From assembly GCA_031276475.1 (NCBI GenBank), contig JAISMZ010000090.1:1-9095 (forward strand): a stretch of 9,095 nt of DNA. The letters are read 5' to 3'. The stretch comes from Coriobacteriales bacterium. GTDB taxonomy: Bacteria > Actinomycetota > Coriobacteriia > Coriobacteriales > UBA8131. A program made the position numbers and the translations under genes. This document shows, piece after piece, positions 1 to 7,729 of the stretch. Under the pieces are notes generated by a model. The model saw only the letters and a program-made list of their open reading frames with translations. It was not told the origin of the DNA and made no database searches. The number at the start of each line of letters is the position of its first letter. Position 1 is the first letter of the stretch.

Positions 1-1034
1 GTGCCGTACAGGGTGCCGCGATCCTGCAACAGTCTGCGGTTGAGTTCCTCGATTTTTGCCGAGGAGTACATAAAATAAACGACATTGCCCAGTGCGAACA
101 GCAGGCTTATCAGACTGAGCACCACGCTGTATTGGAGCATCATCAGCAAATAAAAGATCAGCGTCAGGGCATTGATCACATTATTTGCTAGATTTCCTGA
201 TAAAAAATCGGCGATGGTGTCGTTGCTGCTCATCCGCGAGCTGATGTCTCCAACGGAGCGCTGCTGGTAAAAGACCACCGGCAAACGCAGGAGGTGCCAG
301 AAGAACCCGCCCGCGCCAACGATGGCAATCTTGGTGTTGGTGCGCAGAAGGTAGCGCTGCCTGAGCGCGGTGACCAGTGCCTGAATGAACACGGTCATCA
401 ACATTCCAAACAAAAGCGGGCCAAGCCACTCGCTTCTTCCGGCAAGGAGCACATCATCGATAAAAACGCGCGAGAAGGTGGGGATAAGTAAGCCGGGAAC
501 AACCATCAAAAGGCCGGTAATGAACAAGAACAGCAGAGCCGAACGTACGCTGCGCAGACGTCTTGACAAGCTGGATATCCAAGTGTTGCGCTGGCCGGAC
601 GGTTTAAACTCCTCTCCGGGAGCCACCTGTATGACAATGCCAGTAAACGACAGGCTGAACTCCTCCGCAGAAACGCTGTAGTGTCCCAGCGCGGGATCGT
701 TGATATAGGCGCGATCCTTTACAAAGCCCTCCAAGACTACAAAGTGCTCAAAATTCCAATGCAGTATCAACGGCATCCCAAGGGCGGCAAGTTCCGCGGG
801 CTCTCTTTTAAATCCCTGCGCCTCAAAGCCGAGCGACCTTGCGGCTCGGATGATATTCAGGGCGTTAACGCCGTCACGGGTCACCCCGCAAAGGACGCGC
901 ATCTCCTCAAGGGGAACGATCTTGCCGTAATAGGCGGCAACCATAGCAAGGGATGCCGCTCCGCACTCCACCGCCTCCATCTGCATGACGGTGGGGGTTT
1001 TTTTTGGCCGGGATGTAAGAAGGGAGGCTTTCAA
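1..1034 (-). CDS. C39-peptidase ABC exporter of the NHLP bacteriocin type (partial, C-terminus beyond left edge)
   Basis: This inner-membrane exporter would cut the leader after the double glycine and pump the peptide out. Some 344 residues are visible. Residues 10-135 are a C39 cysteine protease: the motif QMEAVECGAASLAM holds oxyanion Gln18 and nucleophile Cys24, His97 lies in HWNFEHFVVLEG and Asp113 in INDPALG, so the triad is intact. Hydrophobic segments follow (about 165-190, 200-225 and 285-325), with the exporter-fold motif GDISSRM. The rest of the membrane domain and the whole ATPase lie outside the window. The start is uncertain. The TTG at 1034 overlaps the upstream TGA (TTGA), which suggests translational coupling, and keeps the conserved basic stretch before Gln18. 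The first ATG, at 986, is codon 17, one residue before Gln18. Neither has a good Shine-Dalgarno. An A8 C5 run sits in codons 10-15. Family assignment is firm; the NHLP subtype rests on motif style and neighbours. Confidence 0.93.
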   Translation of the reverse strand, partial: MKASLLTSRPKKTPTVMQMEAVECGAASLAMVAAYYGKIVPLEEMRVLCGVTRDGVNALNIIRAARSLGFEAQGFKREPAELAALGMPLILHWNFEHFVVLEGFVKDRAYINDPALGHYSVSAEEFSLSFTGIVIQVAPGEEFKPSGQRNTWISSLSRRLRSVRSALLFLFITGLLMVVPGLLIPTFSRVFIDDVLLAGRSEWLGPLLFGMLMTVFIQALVTALRQRYLLRTNTKIAIVGAGGFFWHLLRLPVVFYQQRSVGDISSRMSSNDTIADFLSGNLANNVINALTLIFYLLMMLQYSVVLSLISLLFALGNVVYFMYSSAKIEELNRRLLQDRGTLYG

Positions 1035-2929
1035 GGCAACAGCGGCTTCATGAATGGCAGGATAATCGTGATCGGGCGATAGTCAGCAATGTAGATATCG
1101 CCGTCACACAGGGTCTCGACAGCCACTTCGTCAGGTGCGGTGTTTGACCGGGACCATTTATAGCCGCTCGGCGCTGCCTCATCACGGGCAAGTTTGACGC
1201 GTACTTCCATCATTGCGCCAAGTTTGGACATACTGTCTACCAATGGTTGGGAATTGAGCTCGGTCATCATGCTTTTGGTGCTGACCGCGTATTGTGAGAC
1301 GGTCATCACGGTTCCTACCAGGTAGCCCGACTCCTCTCTGTTCAAGTTCTTGGGCGAGACATCAACCGACATGCCGGGCTCTATAGACTGCCCCTGGGCA
1401 AGGGGCACATATAAAACGGCAAAGATGTCTCCGGCGGCAGTGGTGTCCTCAATTATCCGGCACAGCAGGCTGCCTTTTTCGATGTAGCTGTAGGACGTAT
1501 AGTTGATATCAAGTATTATTCCAGAAACGGGCGCACGCAGTGCAGAGTTTGCCTCCAGCTCCTGTTGCCGCGCCTCTAACAGTTCTTCCCGGCCAGCTAC
1601 ACCTTCCAGAAGCGAGATCTCATCGAGTATATCGTAGAGTGTGACATTTGCTATGACATCCCCCTGGCTGACATGCTCTCCTTCGGTCACAGAGATACTG
1701 TTGATCTGTCCGTCTCCCCGGGAATAAACACCAACTATCCCACTGTCGCCATAGGCCAGAATACCCGTACCGGTAACCTTGTCGGAGATCCTTCCAAAAA
1801 AACTCCAGGCCAAAATTGCGATCGCCAGACAGATTATAGCGATCAGGGACAGCCAGCCTAAGGGCGAGACGATCTGTATTTCCTGATCCAACTGGTCGGC
1901 AGAGGACAGTCTGCTCAGTGCTTTTTTCCTGAACAGGTTCTTCTGTCTTTCACTTTCACTTTGAGACACGGCAGCACCTCCATCGGTCTGTGCGTCAGTT
2001 TGTGTGTCCGGCCCGCTTTGCTGGGCAGGTGCCTGTTTCTGCCCCTGCCCGTCCGCTTGGAGGCCGGTCTGAGGCGCGCCGGCCTTCTGGCGGTTCAAGG
2101 GAAGATCGCTGGCAAGGCTCCAAACGGGTTCGCTTTTCTGGGTGAGAAGATAAACCAACAAAAATGCCGCGAGCAGTACAACGGTTGCGACGATAGAACT
2201 CTCCGCGCCAAAATCGCCGCCCGTCAGCCATGCTGCTCCCGACGCCGTGTAGTCAAAGACGCGCGCGGATTCGGGGGAGCCGCTCACGGGTATTCCCAAT
2301 ATATTGCCCTGGACAAAATTCCACATACCATGAAAGCCTATCGCGGCGCAGAGGCTGCCCGTGCGCACGAACAGGAAGGCTGCAAGCAGTGCGAACAGAA
2401 AGAGATTGGCCAGGGGCAGTGCACTTATATTGGCGTTGTCCAGATGCAGGACGGCAAACAGGAGTGCTGGCAGCAGGACTATCAGATAGCGGTTTCGGGA
2501 CGTCTTAAGGACGGTCATCAGATAGCCGCGGGCAAACAGCTCTTCGGCGCAGCCGGTCAGCAGGGCGGCGACCAGGCACAGCGCGATGGCCACAACCGGC
2601 AGTTCTCCGTCCAGAGGCGCAAAGCCGCAGCCTAAACCAAAAAGTACGAGAGCAATAAGCAACATAGCTCCTGTGCCCAGCGCACCGCCCAGCAGCAACT
2701 GCCTCCCCCATCTGTTTGCGCTAAAGCCAAGCAGGCGTGGCGGCCTGCGGTAAAGCAGCCAGAAGAGGCCGATCAGGCAAGCGATGCTGAGTATCTGAAA
2801 ACCAAAGAGATCGACCCAGGGATTGTGCAGGGAGTTAACGATCAGCGCGTCAAGCATGACGACGATAATCCCAGCGGCCACTGCCCAGCCAGAGCGAATC
2901 TCGTGGTATTTGTTCCTAAACAGAATCAC
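1031..2929 (-). CDS. CPBP (Abi) intramembrane protease fused to an NHLM-type HlyD secretion adaptor
   Basis: This 632-residue protein joins two families normally encoded separately. Residues 1-265 are multi-spanning (about eight hydrophobic segments) and carry all CPBP motifs: EELFAR (Glu129, Glu130, Arg134), FAVLH (His162) and HGMWN (His200, Asn204), followed by GNILGIPVSG. The protease should therefore be active. Residues 266-330 are a hydrophilic linker rich in Gln, Asp, Thr and Gly. From about 332 the protein resembles NHLM bacteriocin secretion proteins: LFRKKALSRLSS, a membrane anchor at 359-379, two lipoyl-like halves around 400-428 and 464-487, a very short coil (430-462) and a C-terminal beta region. 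An even number of N-terminal spans would leave the linker in the cytoplasm, as the adaptor needs. The start is GTG, set by GGGAAGTGG at 2936-2944 with a 6-base spacer, and it overlaps the upstream gene by 14 bases. Likely role: export adaptor plus second leader processing or self-protection (inference). Confidence 0.92.
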   Translation of the reverse strand: MILFRNKYHEIRSGWAVAAGIIVVMLDALIVNSLHNPWVDLFGFQILSIACLIGLFWLLYRRPPRLLGFSANRWGRQLLLGGALGTGAMLLIALVLFGLGCGFAPLDGELPVVAIALCLVAALLTGCAEELFARGYLMTVLKTSRNRYLIVLLPALLFAVLHLDNANISALPLANLFLFALLAAFLFVRTGSLCAAIGFHGMWNFVQGNILGIPVSGSPESARVFDYTASGAAWLTGGDFGAESSIVATVVLLAAFLLVYLLTQKSEPVWSLASDLPLNRQKAGAPQTGLQADGQGQKQAPAQQSGPDTQTDAQTDGGAAVSQSESERQKNLFRKKALSRLSSADQLDQEIQIVSPLGWLSLIAIICLAIAILAWSFFGRISDKVTGTGILAYGDSGIVGVYSRGDGQINSISVTEGEHVSQGDVIANVTLYDILDEISLLEGVAGREELLEARQQELEANSALRAPVSGIILDINYTSYSYIEKGSLLCRIIEDTTAAGDIFAVLYVPLAQGQSIEPGMSVDVSPKNLNREESGYLVGTVMTVSQYAVSTKSMMTELNSQPLVDSMSKLGAMMEVRVKLARDEAAPSGYKWSRSNTAPDEVAVETLCDGDIYIADYRPITIILPFMKPLLP

Positions 2930-5900
2930 GTTGGTCCACTTCCCGCATTTCGTGACCGGCCTTCTCTATTATAGCTGTTTGATAGAGCAAATCCTCTTCG
3001 CAAAGAGACTCCAGGCGCGAAGCGACAAAGTCAAGCGCACTGGCCTCAAAAAAATCCTCAACAAGGATTGTACCATCAGCCGCCCGCAAATGGCACTCCT
3101 CAGCGCGGGCGTAGAACAGGGGGATATCGCCCGCGTCTATCTGCCGCCGCTCCTCATTGAGTACCGGGGTCATACGAATCTGCTCGGCACGGCAGGTATC
3201 CAGCTCAAACGCCTGTGCAAGGCGCTCGATGCCGGCGTTTCTCACGGTGATGTCTTTCAGGCAATCCGCTGCAAGGCTCTCGGCAATAAGTTGGGCATAG
3301 ACCTGCGATTTGCGAAGAATGACGCGAAAGGAGCAGCCCTTAAAGAGTATCAGGCTGGCAGCGACCTGCTGTTTTGCGCCCATCAGTGTGCGGTAGGTCT
3401 GCTCAAAGCCTTCGCGGAGGGCACGGACGTCCGTTTTTCCTCCGTGACCGTCTCCGCTTTGCCCGCCTCCGTCGTATGCAAATGGTATCCCGCCAAGAGC
3501 AAGGCCCTTGCGGCTGCGGTTCAGGCTCAGGAGTTGCGTTGAGAGCACGTCATCGCGCCGCTTGGACGCCTCATTGCTCGAGCGGGCAAAACAGCGCGCC
3601 GGCGCGGAGAGGACGGTCTCGGTGTCAACGAGGACAGGATATTCTCCGCTAGAAATAATATTTTCGCGATGCAGGTCGGTTGAGCCAAGCACGTGCGACA
3701 GCGCCAGCAGGCTGCCGGCATTGCGGTAGTAGCGCTGTTCTGTCCCGGGAGTCGCGGCGGCGGGCTCAACGCGCCTGCTGTAAAAATAGCCGTCGCAGTC
3801 CAAGGTCTCTGGCAGCTGAGGCGCCTCGATAATCCCCCCTTGGGCAAGGGCTGCGACAAAGTCCCGGTATGCGCTGTTCAACCGGGGGGCTCTGGGCTTA
3901 TAGAGCAGACACGCCCCGTTTGCAAACCCCAGTTGGACAACAAAGCGACCAGCGTTGTGCCGGTCACCGCCCGATTCCTTCAGGGCGTCCAGTTGTCCTG
4001 TCGCCCCAAAGCCAGCAAGCGCGTCCTTATCGCGAGAGACATGCTGCAGCAGCTCGGATAAATAGTTTATTAAATTGTCAGTTTGCATGCGGATCAGGAC
4101 AGGCAGCACGGGGTAGGCCGCCAGCGCCGACTCCGGGGTCTCGGAGTTGGGAACGGCCTGATAAAGCCGCACCAGGGCATCGATGCTGATCCGTCGGACA
4201 TCCTCTTGCGCCGCCGGGGTCAGCAGTTCTGCGTACTTTTTCAGCAACGATTCCAAGCGTCGCGCGCGGTGTCCCAGGGGATTATTGTTGGTCAGTATCA
4301 TTCCGTAGGGCGACGCTACGAGTGGATACGAATAACCTGTCTCCACGCTTGCCAGGCTGAGCAGTTCCGCGCGGATCTCTATCAGCAGATGATGTTCAAA
4401 CAGGTAGGCCAGGGCCCCGTCAATCTCTTGTTCCGTGTGGGCCTTTTGTAGTTCGGCACTGAGTGCCGCCCTCTTTTGGGCACTTTGGCATCTACGGATG
4501 ATGGCGGCCTTCAGGCCCGTCAACGTCTGTTGCCGTACGCGCGCGACGCGACGCGTGTCAGTGATCTGGATGTCCCGACCGTCCTCCCTGAGCGACAGGC
4601 GATTGTATCCCTGGTCAAAGTCCTCCTGCCATTGGCGGTTGGCCTGAAGCACCCGCTCGTGGGGGCTGCCCGCCGTGGCCCTGCTTGCATAGACCATGCT
4701 CAGATACTGGGCGCTGTTGTAGCCCGGCTGCGCCGACTCGGGCAAAGAGCCGTCGGCTATCGGGTCGTAGAGATAGGCGATGCCCTCTACCAGCTGCTCT
4801 GCGTCCGGATAGGCAAACTGGTAGTAGGCCGATGGTCTGAGCTTCAATCCATAGCGCTCGGGGTACTCGCAGTATTGGCTGTAGCGCACAAAGCTGACGT
4901 GATGGACGCCGTTCGGTGGCGGGATATGTGTGATCAGGGGAATAAGCTCGCAGAGCTCGTCCATCCACTCGGCCCTTTCGCCTGGGAATCCGAGGATGAT
5001 AGACCAGGCCAGAGTCACGCCGTAACTGCGGCAGTTGCGCAGGAACTCGACGTGCTTGATGGCGCGGTTACCCTTATTCATCAGACGCAGGTAATCATCC
5101 TGCAGGCTTTCTATGCCCGGCTGCAAGAAACAGAAACCGGCATCGCGCAACTGTTTGATGTCGTCTGCGCTGATGTTTGATTTAACCTCGATGAACATAT
5201 CGTAACCGGCGTCCGCCTCTATCAGAAGAGTGGTCAGGCTCTGCAGGTGTTCTCGGGACATGATGCTGTCGGTAAAGCAGAACCGCTTTATCCCATAGCG
5301 CTCCGATTGTGTTTTTAGGGTATCGAATACCTGCTGGCTTGTCTTTGTCCGGTATTTCTGCCTAAACCCACCTTCGCCGCAGAAGGTGCAGGGCTTGTGT
5401 TCACCCCACCAGCAGCCGCGGGAAGCCTCAATCATAAGTGTGGGACTTACCAGGGAGCCCAGGTTGCTTGCCTCAAGCGTCTTAAAGTAGTCGTCGTAAT
5501 CGGGGATCGGCGTGTCTTGCATGTTGGCGTACAGGGTAAAGGGAAGGTTGTCGCCGCAGTAGTCCCCCTTGCGGATGGTTGCGTAGGGCAGCTGCTCCAG
5601 ATCCACCGGCCCTTCCTCTGCGAGCAGTGCCTGGCAGATCTCCGCAAAGGCATCATCTGCTTCACCAGAGAATACATAATCGACAGACGCCACGTACTTG
5701 CTCAAGGCCACTCCCGCGCTGGCCGCGCACTGCGTCCCACCGAGTACCGTTATGGTCTGCGGCGCGATTTCTTTTATGGTTTTAAGAATGGCAAAGCTGG
5801 CATTGTTCTGCTGAAACGACAGCGATGCTGCCACGATCTTTGGCCGATGGGCCAGTATCGTCTGGGCGGTGCGCTTTAAGAACGCGTCAAGCTGCTGCTT

Positions 5901-6233
5901 TGACCGATAAAACGCGGCTTCCAGCTCCGCCATCTCGGGCAGTTTGTGAGGGAATATCCCGCGCAGCCAGTCAAAATAGGCAGCGTCGCTGGCCGGGCCG
6001 CCAAATCCCGCAGCCTCAGAGAACAGAACCTCGGCGCTTATCAGATGGCTGTGCCCCAAAAGAGCATAATCCTTAAGGCCGATCATCTGTGCCAGGCGGA
6101 TATTTGCGTAATCCGTCGCGCATGAGATGTCCCTGCGTGCCAGACTCGCCTTTAAGATGCCAAGGGCGATGCTCGGTTGATGGATGAAGGCGACTGGCGC
6201 GTGAACAAGGTAGACATCTTTTTGCAGGGACAT
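2916..6233 (-). CDS. Cobalamin-type RiPP maturation radical SAM protein fused to a LanM-type lanthipeptide dehydratase
   Basis: This 1105-residue cytoplasmic enzyme has two halves. Residues 1-635 match the RiPP maturation radical SAM protein 1 pattern: an N-terminal B12-binding-like fold (GGTQCAA at 165-171, YVFSGEADDAF near 186), the cluster motif RGCWWGEHKPCTFCG with Cys274, Cys282 and Cys285, and a C-terminal part with the ITDTR motif near 557-561 ending in LLSLAS. Known relatives include peptide C-methyltransferases. Residues about 640-1090 match the dehydratase domain of LanM (class II lanthipeptide synthetase): GDRHNAGR (Asp757, His759), LLYKPR (Lys779, Arg781), STDLHRENII (Asp853, His855, Asn858), LVDTET (Asp870, Glu872) and VILRKSQVY (Arg974, Ser976). 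These are the kinase and elimination residues that phosphorylate Ser/Thr and remove phosphate. The protein ends at the dehydratase boundary; no LanC cyclase with its Zn Cys/His ligands is present. The N-terminal part of the LanM region looks shortened. The 42-base gap upstream holds AGAGGAAAGG, at a longer than usual distance from the ATG. Confidence 0.93.
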   Translation of the reverse strand: MSLQKDVYLVHAPVAFIHQPSIALGILKASLARRDISCATDYANIRLAQMIGLKDYALLGHSHLISAEVLFSEAAGFGGPASDAAYFDWLRGIFPHKLPEMAELEAAFYRSKQQLDAFLKRTAQTILAHRPKIVAASLSFQQNNASFAILKTIKEIAPQTITVLGGTQCAASAGVALSKYVASVDYVFSGEADDAFAEICQALLAEEGPVDLEQLPYATIRKGDYCGDNLPFTLYANMQDTPIPDYDDYFKTLEASNLGSLVSPTLMIEASRGCWWGEHKPCTFCGEGGFRQKYRTKTSQQVFDTLKTQSERYGIKRFCFTDSIMSREHLQSLTTLLIEADAGYDMFIEVKSNISADDIKQLRDAGFCFLQPGIESLQDDYLRLMNKGNRAIKHVEFLRNCRSYGVTLAWSIILGFPGERAEWMDELCELIPLITHIPPPNGVHHVSFVRYSQYCEYPERYGLKLRPSAYYQFAYPDAEQLVEGIAYLYDPIADGSLPESAQPGYNSAQYLSMVYASRATAGSPHERVLQANRQWQEDFDQGYNRLSLREDGRDIQITDTRRVARVRQQTLTGLKAAIIRRCQSAQKRAALSAELQKAHTEQEIDGALAYLFEHHLLIEIRAELLSLASVETGYSYPLVASPYGMILTNNNPLGHRARRLESLLKKYAELLTPAAQEDVRRISIDALVRLYQAVPNSETPESALAAYPVLPVLIRMQTDNLINYLSELLQHVSRDKDALAGFGATGQLDALKESGGDRHNAGRFVVQLGFANGACLLYKPRAPRLNSAYRDFVAALAQGGIIEAPQLPETLDCDGYFYSRRVEPAAATPGTEQRYYRNAGSLLALSHVLGSTDLHRENIISSGEYPVLVDTETVLSAPARCFARSSNEASKRRDDVLSTQLLSLNRSRKGLALGGIPFAYDGGGQSGDGHGGKTDVRALREGFEQTYRTLMGAKQQVAASLILFKGCSFRVILRKSQVYAQLIAESLAADCLKDITVRNAGIERLAQAFELDTCRAEQIRMTPVLNEERRQIDAGDIPLFYARAEECHLRAADGTILVEDFFEASALDFVASRLESLCEEDLLYQTAIIEKAGHEMREVDQRDSV

Positions 6234-6275
6234 GGGTATTGCGTCCGCCTTTCCTCTTTAATCAACAAACAGCGG

Positions 6276-7685
6276 CTATGTCTTTGCGAGCAGGGCACCA
6301 ATACGCTCCTTTGCGTTTAGCTGCCAAAAGGCACAGGCCGCCCTGTCAACGCCCAAGTACGTGCCATCCTCGGTTAAGGCCAGGGCGCGACAGGTGCCGC
6401 ATTCCAAACGGTGTTCACAGGCCGCGCATTCTGCGTTGTGCCTGTGAAGCTCGCTTAATCGCATATTCATTAAATCAAATGCTTTTGAATTTCCGAGTTG
6501 CTCAACCAGGGGAAGCTCAAGAATGCTTTGCGCGTTCTCCTCCACAAAGGTACCCGAGAGGGCCATGCAGGGCAGGAACTTGCCTTCTGGACTGAGGTAG
6601 ATTGCGGTTCGACAGCCAGCGCAGAGGGGTTTTTGCAGTACGGCATCGCTGCCGTCGTGGCAGGCATGAGGGGAGATCCATTGCTCGCTATGGGGCGGGT
6701 TTAAATAATAGCCCCCCAGTTGGATGAGGAAGGGCATACCGTCGTTGCGGTATTGTTTAATCACCTCAAGGTATTTTTCAAACAACACTGCGTCCTGAAG
6801 CGTACGCTTGTCGTCAACCTCTGTCCAGTTGCCGGTATTGGCTATCGCGGAGGTCTTCCAACCATCAACACCCAGGCTGCGCAGCAGGCGGTAGGTCGGC
6901 ATAAGCGACACCAGGCTCTCACGGTGCAATGCGGTATTGATGCTGACGCGATGCCCCGCCCGTTGGATCCTCCGTATCGCCTCGATCGTCTTGGCCTCAA
7001 CGCCGTCCACCCCGCGCAGCCAGTCATGAAAGCCCACGCCGTCAAAGCTGATGTTAAAGTCCCAGATGATGCCGCGCTTCTCACACTGGGCCAAAAACTG
7101 ATCGGTTACCAGCAGGGCATTTGTCCCGATTGTGGTTACTGCGATCCTCTTCTCGCGCAGGGCGTCGACTATCTGCCAAAAGTCTTTTCTGACCAGTGGC
7201 TCGCCGCCGGACAGCATTACCTCACCAACGTTTGCCGCAGAGAGCTGGTCGATGATCTCCTGCATCTTCTCAAAGGGCAGCTCGCCATGAACGCCCTGCG
7301 GCGCACTGATGTAGCAATGTTTGCATTTGAGGTTGCAGTATCCGGTTATCGACCATTCCGCCGCCTGGATATACCGGCAGTGCGCTTTACGGTAGCGCTG
7401 TGCCTCTGCGATCGCGCGGGGCTGCTCCAGGGGCTCGATCAAGCCTTTGGCAATGCCTGATGCGATAACCTGCTGCTGTTTTTTGGATAAGCCCTGACGC
7501 GCCAGATCGCTGAGACCGTTACATGCTGCCAGGGCCTCAAAGTCCGGGCGATCCAAAAAAGTACTACTGCCCTTGTCAAAATCGATCAGGGCGTAGGGCA
7601 GCAACTCCCAGCCGCGCAGTCCGTACTTATCCGCCAGCCTTGCATAGGCGGGCAGGGCAGCGCTCTCAGACGAGGGGTCACGCAC
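6276..7685 (-). CDS. Radical SAM/SPASM peptide maturase with extra N-terminal (RRE-like) domain
   Basis: This is a peptide-modifying radical SAM enzyme, expected to form thioether or carbon-carbon links in the precursor core. Numbered from GTG at 7685 (469 residues), positions 19-85 form a small N-terminal region (RGWELLPYALIDFDKG onward) that resembles the PqqD/RRE-like leader-binding domains of other maturases; that match is tentative. CNLKCKHC gives Cys117, Cys121 and Cys124 for the SAM cluster, and GGEPL lies at 160-164. The SPASM domain is complete: Cys358-X9-Gly-X4-Cys373, then Cys420-X2-Cys423-X5-Cys429-X2-Cys432 and Cys451, enough for two auxiliary Fe-S clusters. It is clearly paralogous to the neighbour upstream, sharing for example KDFWQI, FDGV.FHDW-type motifs and RCRALAL-like endings. 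The start is uncertain: GTG 7685 lacks a Shine-Dalgarno, while a good one precedes an in-frame ATC at 7730. The frame is open back to 7886, but that part only shadows the upstream gene. Confidence 0.9.
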   Translation of the reverse strand: MRDPSSESAALPAYARLADKYGLRGWELLPYALIDFDKGSSTFLDRPDFEALAACNGLSDLARQGLSKKQQQVIASGIAKGLIEPLEQPRAIAEAQRYRKAHCRYIQAAEWSITGYCNLKCKHCYISAPQGVHGELPFEKMQEIIDQLSAANVGEVMLSGGEPLVRKDFWQIVDALREKRIAVTTIGTNALLVTDQFLAQCEKRGIIWDFNISFDGVGFHDWLRGVDGVEAKTIEAIRRIQRAGHRVSINTALHRESLVSLMPTYRLLRSLGVDGWKTSAIANTGNWTEVDDKRTLQDAVLFEKYLEVIKQYRNDGMPFLIQLGGYYLNPPHSEQWISPHACHDGSDAVLQKPLCAGCRTAIYLSPEGKFLPCMALSGTFVEENAQSILELPLVEQLGNSKAFDLMNMRLSELHRHNAECAACEHRLECGTCRALALTEDGTYLGVDRAACAFWQLNAKERIGALLAKT

Positions 7686-7729
7686 TCGTTTTGCAGGATC
7701 GACCGCTGAAGTAACCTCTGAAGTATCGA

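Noticed and set aside
1961..2635. Plus-strand 224-codon open frame
   Set aside because: It is antisense to the CPBP and linker part of the fusion; low-complexity composition, no domain.
2823..3542. Plus-strand 239-codon open frame spanning a gene junction
   Set aside because: It is antisense to the LanM end and CPBP start, both with clear motifs on the minus strand; no ribosome site or domain seen.
4539..4560. Repeated GCGCGACGCGACGCG-like stretch
   Set aside because: It codes in frame for part of the fusion enzyme (VARVRQQ region) and is too short and imperfect to call a repeat element.
4476..5180. Plus-strand 234-codon open frame
   Set aside because: It is antisense to the radical SAM half of the fusion enzyme, with no recognisable family.
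6720..7460. Plus-strand 246-codon open frame
   Set aside because: It lies wholly antisense to the radical SAM core of the second maturase, with no recognisable domain; it arises from GC-rich codon use.
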